From Spirochaetaceae bacterium (GTDB lineage Bacteria > Spirochaetota > Spirochaetia > Treponematales > Breznakiellaceae), in NCBI GenBank assembly GCA_031255315.1, contig JAIRSS010000210.1, forward strand, positions 1-5,845: DNA of 5,845 nucleotides, written 5' to 3'. Shown in pieces: positions 1-5,015 of this stretch (positions within the stretch are counted from its first letter, which is position 1; each line of letters starts with the position of its first letter). The notes beneath the pieces are model-generated. The model did no database searches, was not told the origin of the DNA, and worked only from the letters and a program-made list of their open reading frames with translations. A program made the translations under genes and the position numbers.

Positions 1-65
1 ACTGAACGTCTCGAACAGTCCCTGAACAGCCGTTTCCTCCGCCCCGCCCCCTGCCGCCCGCTCAT
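1..65 (-). CDS. Possible start of an unidentified leftward gene (partial, runs off left edge)
   Basis: An ATG at 65-63 on the minus strand lies downstream of a purine-rich AGGAGGGAG. Spacing is 8 bases from the end of this motif and 11 from its AGGAGG core. The 21 visible codons are open, beginning MSGRQGAG and rich in Arg and Gly. No family can be recognised. Its high-G second codon positions are unusual for coding sequence, and the neighbouring minus frame (ending ...AEETAVQGLFETF at the edge) looks more like a real protein. That second frame could start at an ATG at 285-283, which has AGGA eight bases upstream. The two frames are linked by the G12/C12 tract, so a one-base change in tract length would shift between frames. 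Treat this as a weak edge call; the sequence left of the window would decide it. Confidence 0.25.
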   Translation of the reverse strand, partial: MSGRQGAGRRKRLFRDCSRRS

Positions 66-98
66 TACTCGTTCTCCCTCCTCTAGATTTCTTTTGTT

Positions 99-110
99 GG
101 GGGGGGGGGG
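99..110. repeat. Homopolymeric G12 tract
   Basis: Twelve consecutive G on the plus strand (C12 on the minus strand), followed by CGGCCC. Tracts of this length are prone to slipped-strand mispairing. In treponemes and other host-associated bacteria they are known to cause phase variation in promoters or reading frames. Here the tract lies 34 bases upstream of the candidate leftward ATG at 65, and inside frames open on both strands. It is also a place where assembly or sequencing may have miscounted. Confidence 0.9.
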
Positions 111-323
111 CGGCCCGAAAATACCTCACGACAGGAATAATGAATACCGGGTTGTCGTCCTCTGTCCGGTATGCGCCGCGCCGCGTTTGTGCGCCGCCGG
201 TGATTGCCCCGCAGCAGAAGCGGCGGCGGATGCAGCCGGGGGCGGGTTCAGCCGCGGTGATTGATACGGACAATGCGCATGTCATGACGGCTTTCCTGCT
301 CCCCCTTGTTTGTAATTCCCGTC

Positions 324-359
324 CCAAAAGGCGTTGGAGGTATAGTACCACGCTTTTGG
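324..359. repeat. Nested inverted repeat (hairpin)
   Basis: CCAAAAGGCG at 324-333 pairs with CGCTTTTGG at 351-359, giving nine pairs with one bulged G. Inside it GGTA (339-342) and TACC (346-349) form a second small stem around TAG. It lies about 84 bases beyond the stop of the last gene of the leftward trio. No T-run follows on either strand, so it is not a typical intrinsic terminator. It may be a fragment of a dispersed repeat or an RNA processing site. The pairing is seen directly; the function is unknown. Confidence 0.55.
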
Positions 360-442
360 CGGGGTATCAATAGCTGACCGGCGGACGGGAGGAAACCCAC
401 GGGCGGCGGGGATTGCCGTTCTTAATCCGTGTACAGCCGGTA

Positions 443-1102
443 TCACCGCAGTTTGACCCACTGCAGGATCGGGGGAAGCCAAGCCAGCATAACGGCGGCG
501 GCAAGCAGGATATACCCCGCCGGGCCGGGCGGCGGTTCGGCGGCGGCGCTTCCGGAAGCGGCGGCTTCCTCCTGGACGGACGGCGGGATGTCTCCGCTCA
601 ATTCGAGCATGAGGGCGTCAATATCTCCTATAAGATTCTTCCGGGTAATGCGCCGCCGGGAGTCCATAATCAGGGCAAAGAGCCGGAAGGATTCGCCGAT
701 TAGCTCCCCAAAGCCGCCGGGAATTCTCAAATCCCGGCGTATGCTGAACCGGGAAAGCATGATAAGCCCCTCCAAAGTTACCGCCCGGTGAATGCCGGCC
801 ATAAGAGCGCCCTGAGTTATCGTGAACGCCCCGGCGGAAAATAAAACCCGTCCGTAGGGCGCAAGAAGATTGAATAGCACAATACCCAGGATGACCGCCG
901 CCGTTATAAACGGATTATTTTTCTTCCCCGAAAGCCAGGATAAAAAATAAAAATAGAAAAACTGAAAGATTCTGAGAACAGTATCAGGGTTAAACAGCAG
1001 GGCGGGCATGATAAGGAGTCCCGCGATGCACAAGGCCTGAGCGCTGAAAAGCTCCTGGTATATTTTGCGCCGTCTGATGCGGAAGCGTTCTAATCCTTTC
1101 AT
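443..1102 (-). CDS. Membrane protein resembling an ECF transporter T component (EcfT/CbiQ-like), 219 aa
   Basis: The ATG at 1102 was chosen because GGTGA lies seven bases upstream and overlaps the stop of the preceding gene (1112-1110). An ATG at 1132 has no ribosome binding site and would overlap that gene. The N terminus is strongly basic (FRIRRRK, residues 7-13). Hydrophobic segments lie at about 21-38, 42-57, 64-81 and 86-118. A cytoplasmic-looking stretch at about 120-170 contains DSRRR (147-151). Then comes an Ala/Glu/Pro linker (about 176-194) and a final membrane segment (about 195-214). The pattern of several short helices, then ITQGALMAGIHRAVTLEGL (95-113) and a basic region, recalls the T components of energy-coupling factor transporters. 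However, the paired Ala-Arg-Gly/Ser coupling motifs are not clear, and a C-terminal membrane helix is atypical. This is a family-level guess. The gene order behind a Gx (S-component-like) gene supports it. It could also be an unrelated spirochaete membrane protein. Confidence 0.75.
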   Translation of the reverse strand: MKGLERFRIRRRKIYQELFSAQALCIAGLLIMPALLFNPDTVLRIFQFFYFYFLSWLSGKKNNPFITAAVILGIVLFNLLAPYGRVLFSAGAFTITQGALMAGIHRAVTLEGLIMLSRFSIRRDLRIPGGFGELIGESFRLFALIMDSRRRITRKNLIGDIDALMLELSGDIPPSVQEEAAASGSAAAEPPPGPAGYILLAAAVMLAWLPPILQWVKLR

Positions 1103-1109
1103 GGAGATT

Positions 1110-1628
1110 TCACCGCACCCTGCGCCGGGCATACCATTGGGAGCGGCTGGAAAAATATTCGCAAAAAAGCCCCAGGGCGGCTCCGGCGATCATTCCCGCC
1201 GCCAGCAAGGGCGGGGCAATGTACCGCACGTTGTTCTTAAAAACAAAAAACCACGCCAGAGCCAGTTGGGTTATGTTAGACATCATGGCCCCCACCGTGC
1301 CTATCCCGATAAAGCTGATACGGTTCCGTCCCAGCAGCCGGCGGAGTCCGTACATGAATACAGCGGAAAAAAACGTTCCCGTCAGGGAAAAAAGAAAAAC
1401 ATACGAAAACAGCGTTCCGGTGATCAGCGCCTGGCCCAGAACCTTAAGCGCGGTCAATACCAGGAAAACGGGAAAGGGAAAAATATCCAACGCCAGCATG
1501 AGGGGCAGGTTTGCTATGCCGATGCGCATAAACGGCAGCGGCTTGGGGATCATATATTCGATGGTAGAAAAAAACAAGCAACACGCGCCCAGCAGGGCAA
1601 GGCTTTTACGGGTTTCGGGGCATTGCAA
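1110..1628 (-). CDS. Gx transporter family protein (formerly 'heptaprenyl diphosphate synthase component I'), EetB-like
   Basis: A hydrophobic protein of 172 aa from a TTG start. Family signatures are IEYMIPKPLPFMRIGIANLP (23-42), LKVLGQALITGTLFSYVFL (61-79) and GIGTVGAMMSNITQLALAW (108-126). About five or six membrane segments are visible, ending with a basic tail. Family members usually begin only a few residues before the TRKxALL segment, which is residues 6-12 here, and run about 165-180 aa, so TTG 1628 fits. GGGGGA lies three bases upstream, which is a short spacing. ATG 1709 is the main alternative, with GAGGGA upstream. It would add a 27-residue Gly/Ala/Pro-rich leader and overlap the upstream gene by 32 bases. 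Frames further upstream are antisense or overlap shadow. Gx proteins have an S-component-like fold and are predicted to carry a small isoprenoid or flavin-related substrate; this role is not proven. The gene sits between a NusG-II gene (49-base gap) and an EcfT-like gene (7-base gap), so all three are probably co-transcribed. Confidence 0.88.
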   Translation of the reverse strand: MQCPETRKSLALLGACCLFFSTIEYMIPKPLPFMRIGIANLPLMLALDIFPFPVFLVLTALKVLGQALITGTLFSYVFLFSLTGTFFSAVFMYGLRRLLGRNRISFIGIGTVGAMMSNITQLALAWFFVFKNNVRYIAPPLLAAGMIAGAALGLFCEYFSSRSQWYARRRVR

Positions 1629-1677
1629 ATTTCCCCCACCGGCGGGGCCGCCTCCTGGAACCGCGTCTGCCGCGGCC

Positions 1678-2082
1678 CTACCAGGTTGTGCTGTCGGGAA
1701 CATTCGCATGGTCCGGGTTTCCCTCGATCCGTAAAAAGACAGCATTCGGCAGGCAGGCCGCCCAGTCCCCCGGGTTATGAACCTGCCCCGCGGCCACGCA
1801 GACCTGGTTGGTACAGGGCGAGGATTCCACCCAGGCGCGGCGGTTTTGGATTCGTACACGGGTATCCCCCAACGGTCCCGGAACCGCCACCATTTCATCC
1901 GCGTTGAGGGGGAAAACCCATTCCCGGCCTGAAGAACCGCTGATTACCACCCGCGTTGTGTCCCCAGGTTTTACATAGACCTCAAAGGCGGAAAACCCCG
2001 TCAGTCCCAGCGCCAGGAGGATGCTCACTATATCCAGAGCTTTTACCGGAACCCTTCTTGTTATAACCGTTATATCAGACAC
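1678..2082 (-). CDS. NusG domain II-containing membrane-anchored protein, EetA-like
   Basis: 134 aa. The start is a GTG at 2082-2080: an in-frame TGA lies six bases upstream (2088-2086), and AGGA at 2095-2092 gives a nine-base spacing. An N-terminal membrane anchor spans about residues 17-36, followed by a small extracytoplasmic beta domain. The diagnostic signature is ESSPCTNQVCVAAGQ (86-100) and then WAACLPNAVFLRI (107-119), with Cys at 90, 95 and 110. This Cys-rich NusG-II pattern is typical of the stand-alone anchored family. It is not the transcription factor NusG: the NGN and KOW domains are absent. Such proteins commonly neighbour Gx transporters, and the pair resembles EetA/EetB of flavin-dependent extracellular electron transfer loci. 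Whether the cysteines bind a cofactor or form disulfides is unknown. It is first in a leftward trio and diverges from hrpA. Confidence 0.9.
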   Translation of the reverse strand: MSDITVITRRVPVKALDIVSILLALGLTGFSAFEVYVKPGDTTRVVISGSSGREWVFPLNADEMVAVPGPLGDTRVRIQNRRAWVESSPCTNQVCVAAGQVHNPGDWAACLPNAVFLRIEGNPDHANVPDSTTW

Positions 2083-2207
2083 TGTTCATCATCCTGTACG
2101 AGGCCGCCGCTTTTTGCCGCTTCTGACAACTCTCCCGGCGTTCTTTCCCGGCCCTTCCTGCGGCTGCTCTGCACGGGAAGGCTTCCCCCATCCGGAAGGC
2201 GTGTTTT

Positions 2208-2223
2208 GGGCGGGGACCCGCCC
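2208..2223. repeat. GC-only hairpin
   Basis: GGGCGGG (2208-2214) and CCCGCCC (2217-2223) are exact complements separated by two bases, so about six or seven G:C pairs can form. TTTT precedes it on the plus strand, but no T-run follows on either strand. It is therefore unlikely to be an intrinsic terminator and may be structural or regulatory. Confidence 0.6.
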
Positions 2224-2269
2224 GCCCATCACGATGTCCTCATCCTACAGGGAATACTCCCCGTTAGTC

Positions 2270-2283
2270 CACCGGCGCCGGTG
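2270..2283. repeat. Perfect 14-bp palindrome CACCGGCGCCGGTG
   Basis: Every base is symmetric about the centre at 2276/2277. It lies 131 bases upstream of the hrpA start and 187 bases from the NusG-II start. It could be a site for a dimeric DNA-binding protein, but GC-rich intergenic DNA also produces such palindromes by chance. No second copy was noticed in the window. Confidence 0.6.
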
Positions 2284-2332
2284 TTTGAGCAGCAATTCCG
2301 AATTCAACCGCAGTGCGGGGGCGGCCCGTCAG

Positions 2333-2354
2333 TGCGAGCGGAGCGACGCAATCC
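2333..2354. repeat. REP-like dispersed repeat (CERSDAI-type)
   Basis: The core TGCGAGCGGAGCGACGCA is followed by ATCC. Its ends TGCG and CGCA are complementary. It closely resembles the widespread bacterial intergenic repeat of the form TTGCGAGCGAAGCGAAGCAATC, which when wrongly translated gives peptides such as CERSDAI. The spurious rightward frame here reads QCERSDAIRQ. Only one copy is in the window, so its dispersed nature is taken from knowledge of similar repeats. Its presence argues against any protein-coding extension of hrpA upstream of 2415. Confidence 0.6.
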
Positions 2355-2379
2355 GGCAAAGCGGCGGCTAAACCGGCGG

Positions 2380-2408
2380 TTAAACTTATTGATCAAATCC
2401 GGTATGAT
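2380..2408 (+). promoter_or_regulatory. Probable hrpA promoter (leaderless candidate)
   Basis: The -10 box TATGAT at 2403-2408 matches the consensus at five of six positions. TTAAAC at 2380-2385 lies exactly 17 bases upstream but matches the -35 consensus at only three of six. With -10 ending at 2408, the expected transcription start falls at about 2415, which is the A of the hrpA ATG. The assignment is inferred from sequence only. Confidence 0.45.
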
Positions 2409-2414
2409 TCTTCT

Positions 2415-5015
2415 ATGAATTATTTAGAACTTCCGGTTTACCGGCATAAGGACTTGATTCTGGAAGCCCTGGCGCATAACCAGGTGATCGTGGTCGAAAG
2501 CCCTACAGGATCGGGTAAGACTACCCAGATACCGGTAATCCTTTATGAGGCGGGGTATGCCGAAAACGGAATCATCGGCGTTACCCAGCCCCGGCGTATT
2601 GCGGCGATGTCGGTAAGTGAGTTTATAGCCCGCCAAATGGAGACGGAGGCGCCGGACCTTGTGGGCTACAAGATGCGGTTCGAGGACAAGACCACCCAGC
2701 ATACCAAAATCAAGATTATGACCGATGGAATACTGCTCCAGGAGATGAAGCTGGATCCCTGGCTTTCAAAATACAGCCTTCTGATGGTGGATGAGGCTCA
2801 CGAGCGGAGCCTCAACATTGATTTTATCCTGGGGTTGCTCAAACGGATTCTGGAAACCCGGCGGGATTTCAAGGTCATCATCTCATCGGCTACCATAAAC
2901 GCGCAGGTCTTTGCCGAGTATTTCGGGGAACGCCCCGGCGTCGCCTCGCCGGAGGTCCCGGTGGTAAAGATAGACGCCGTAACCTACCCCATCACCCTCA
3001 TCTACGACCCGCCGGCTGTTCAAGCGGGAAAGGGCGGCGGGCTCATGCCCTACGGGCCCACGTCCGGTGAGGGACGGCGAAACCGGCGGGAGCCGGAGGG
3101 CGCCCTTCACCGGGGCGGCCTTGCCGGGGAAGCCGTGCTCGTCAAAATCGAAGAGATTGTCGAGCGGTTCATCGACGAAAAGCGGGAAGGGGACATTCTC
3201 ATCTTTCTTCCGGGTGAAAAGATGATCAAAGACTGTATGGGCCGCCTGGCTATGGGGCCGGCGGGGAAGCGCCTTCATCTGGTTCCCTTGTACGGCAGGC
3301 TTGGCAAGGACGAGCAGGAACGGGTCTTTGACATTCCTCCCCGGGGAAAAACCAAGGCGGTAATCGCCACGAATATCGCCGAAACTTCGGTAACGATAGA
3401 CGGAATAACGGCGGTGATTGATTCGGGTTTGTCCAAGCTCAACTACTACAATCCCCGGACCTTCACCTCAAGCCTGGTGGAAGCTCCTATTTCCAAGGCG
3501 GCGGCGAACCAGCGTAAAGGCCGGGCGGGCCGCACCAGGGAAGGGTCCTGTTACCGCTTGTATTCCCGTAAGGATTTTGAGAGCCGGCCCCTGTTCACCA
3601 CCGAGGACATCTTTCGCACGGATCTTTCCGAAGTGGCTTTGAGAATGGCGGATTTGGGCGTCACCGCCTTTGAGGAATTCGACTTCATCTCCCCGCCGGG
3701 CCGGGAAGGGCTTCTGGCGGCGGTTGAGACCCTCAACCTCTTGGATGCCCTGGAAGCGGACCGGACCCTCTCCAAAATAGGCGCGATGATGACTGAATTC
3801 CCCCTTCCCCCCCGGCAATCCCGGATCATCGTAGAAGCCATCCTGCGCTACCCCGACGTTACCCAGGAGACCATCATCGCGGCGGCGTTTCTTTCTACCC
3901 AAAGCCCCTACGTCCTGCCTCCCGGTGAGGAGACCGATGCGCGGCGGGCCCACCACCGCTTCCGGGACCCGGACGGGGACTTTGTTTCCTACCTCAAATT
4001 GTTCCGCGCCTATGGGGACGCTCCCCGGAAGGACCGGTTCTGCGAGAAGAATTATCTGGATGAACGGGCTATGGCGGAAATCGCCAATGTTACGGGCCAG
4101 CTTGAAGAGATCGTTTCCGGTATGGGGCTGCCGCTGCTTTCCGGGGGGCCGGTGGAGGACTACCTTTCCGCAGTGGCCGCGGGCCTCATTCAGTTCGTCT
4201 GTGTGCGGGAGGGGCGGGAGATGTACCGGAGCCTCACGGCGGACCACATCCTCATCCATCCCGGTTCGGTGATGTTCAAGATGGACCCCCAGTATATCGT
4301 GGCGGGGGAAATCATCAGGACTACCCGCATGTACGCCATGTCCGTGTCCCCCCTGCCCCACAGGGTCCTGGAAAGACTCAAAGACGGCTTATTCGAAGCC
4401 CTGGGCGGCACGTCCCCCGCCGGGGCCCCCAACGAGGAGCGGAGAACTTCCGGCCGTATTCGGGACTTTACCAACACCATCAAGCTGGGGAGCGAGGTTT
4501 TCTCCATCAAGACCGTCAAGGGTAAGAAGTCTGTACTCCTCCCCTGGGAGAAGCTCTCCCAAGTAAAAGACGATATTGCCGATCCCTCCATTTACAAGAA
4601 TCTGCGGGGGACCGTCGTGCTGAACGGCGCGTATACCCTGCTTCAAGATGAAAAGCTGTCCCTCATCTTGTCGCTGATTCCCACCCTGGAAATAGACGGC
4701 GCCCTCAACCGGGTATGGCCCCGGAAAGCCAGCTTCAATTCCCAGGAAAACCCCGGCGCTTTGCTTGCCGGGATACCCCTGCTCGTAACCCCGGCGGTAT
4801 GGAGGCCGGGTAAAAAGGTGCTGGGCTTTATCTGCCTTTTCACCGACGGAGCGGGGACGTACTGGTTCAAGTGTTCCCGGGGCTTCCACACCAGCCTCAA
4901 CGAAAGCCTTTCGGCCCTGGAATCTTTGATAGACGAACTGGGGGACGATGTGGATATAGAAAAAAAGCAGGTGGTCAATCAGACCTACCGGAGGCTCTCG
5001 GATTACTTAACGTGA
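2415..5015 (+). CDS. hrpA: HrpA-type DEAH-box ATP-dependent RNA helicase, 866 aa
   Basis: A superfamily 2 RNA helicase that uses ATP to remodel RNA or ribonucleoprotein in the cytoplasm; bacterial HrpA has been linked to mRNA processing and stalled ribosomes. Motifs in order: Walker A SPTGSGKTT (29-37), TQPRR (57-61), TDGILLQE (103-110), DEAH (126-129), SAT (158-160), ILIFLPGE (261-268), ATNIAETSVTI (318-328) and QRKGRAGR (366-373). The winged-helix, ratchet (HA2) and OB-fold-like regions follow at about 400-690. All catalytic residues are present and no frameshift is seen. The ATG at 2415 was chosen because the protein begins at the expected YxxxIL segment and a -10 box lies just upstream; the frame could extend to 2313 but crosses a repeat. 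It is much shorter than E. coli HrpA (about 1300 aa). A Gly/Arg-rich insertion lies between the two RecA domains (about 201-240), and the last 170 residues match no domain I recognise. No Shine-Dalgarno is visible. Confidence 0.96.
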   Translation: MNYLELPVYRHKDLILEALAHNQVIVVESPTGSGKTTQIPVILYEAGYAENGIIGVTQPRRIAAMSVSEFIARQMETEAPDLVGYKMRFEDKTTQHTKIKIMTDGILLQEMKLDPWLSKYSLLMVDEAHERSLNIDFILGLLKRILETRRDFKVIISSATINAQVFAEYFGERPGVASPEVPVVKIDAVTYPITLIYDPPAVQAGKGGGLMPYGPTSGEGRRNRREPEGALHRGGLAGEAVLVKIEEIVERFIDEKREGDILIFLPGEKMIKDCMGRLAMGPAGKRLHLVPLYGRLGKDEQERVFDIPPRGKTKAVIATNIAETSVTIDGITAVIDSGLSKLNYYNPRTFTSSLVEAPISKAAANQRKGRAGRTREGSCYRLYSRKDFESRPLFTTEDIFRTDLSEVALRMADLGVTAFEEFDFISPPGREGLLAAVETLNLLDALEADRTLSKIGAMMTEFPLPPRQSRIIVEAILRYPDVTQETIIAAAFLSTQSPYVLPPGEETDARRAHHRFRDPDGDFVSYLKLFRAYGDAPRKDRFCEKNYLDERAMAEIANVTGQLEEIVSGMGLPLLSGGPVEDYLSAVAAGLIQFVCVREGREMYRSLTADHILIHPGSVMFKMDPQYIVAGEIIRTTRMYAMSVSPLPHRVLERLKDGLFEALGGTSPAGAPNEERRTSGRIRDFTNTIKLGSEVFSIKTVKGKKSVLLPWEKLSQVKDDIADPSIYKNLRGTVVLNGAYTLLQDEKLSLILSLIPTLEIDGALNRVWPRKASFNSQENPGALLAGIPLLVTPAVWRPGKKVLGFICLFTDGAGTYWFKCSRGFHTSLNESLSALESLIDELGDDVDIEKKQVVNQTYRRLSDYLT

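Larger units (their letters stand above)
1..442. other. Intergenic/edge region with poly-G tract, no secure gene
   Basis: No reading frame here has recognisable homology. A rightward frame is open from the left edge to a TGA at 262-264, and a leftward frame in the mirror register is open from about position 366 to the edge. Both look partly protein-like, as expected for GC-rich DNA where antisense frames stay open together. The rightward frame has G-rich first codon positions at about 160-260, while the leftward frame has purine-rich first positions at 1-90, so composition does not settle the matter. The region also carries the G tract, a hairpin at 324-359 and a possible leftward gene start at 65. 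I see no T-run after a hairpin that would mark a terminator for the leftward trio ending at 443. Confidence 0.6.
2083..2414. other. Divergent intergenic region rich in dyad symmetry
   Basis: This 332-base spacer separates the leftward NusG-II gene from rightward hrpA. I find no convincing coding frame: the open frames across it are out of register with both neighbours or pass through a repeat. It contains GGGAAG/CTTCCC at 2175-2187, GGGCGGG/CCCGCCC at 2208-2223, a perfect 14-base palindrome at 2270-2283, a REP-like repeat at about 2333-2354 and an AACCG/CGGTT dyad at about 2371-2381. A probable hrpA promoter lies at 2380-2408. On the minus strand a TTGTCA lies about 40 bases upstream of the NusG-II start, but no good -10 box is at the right spacing, so I do not call a promoter there. 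Confidence 0.7.

Noticed and set aside
140..373. Rightward 77-codon gene with AGGA before its ATG
   Set aside because: The Shine-Dalgarno spacing is only three bases, composition is Arg/Pro/Ala-rich, no family is recognised, and it crosses the hairpin at 324-359.
1710..1898. Extension of the Gx gene upstream to 1898
   Set aside because: It lies within the NusG-II coding sequence in another frame and adds Arg/Trp/Pro-rich sequence unlike the family.
1065..1907. Rightward open frame of 280 codons across the Gx gene
   Set aside because: It is antisense to the Gx and NusG-II genes, is rich in Arg, Gln, Pro and Gly, and lacks any conserved pattern.
1678..2082. Transcription factor NusG
   Set aside because: Only the NusG-II-type domain with its cysteine pattern and a membrane anchor are present; NGN and KOW domains are absent.
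2208..2223. Intrinsic terminator
   Set aside because: The hairpin is strong but no T-run follows it on either strand, and neither neighbouring gene ends there.
2313..2414. N-terminal extension of hrpA by 34 codons
   Set aside because: The extension runs through a REP-like repeat and has no family similarity, while ATG 2415 starts directly at conserved helicase sequence.
3468..4361. Long leftward open frame of 297 codons inside hrpA
   Set aside because: It is antisense to well-conserved helicase sequence, has Gly/Arg/His-rich composition and no recognisable motif; it is a GC-driven shadow frame.
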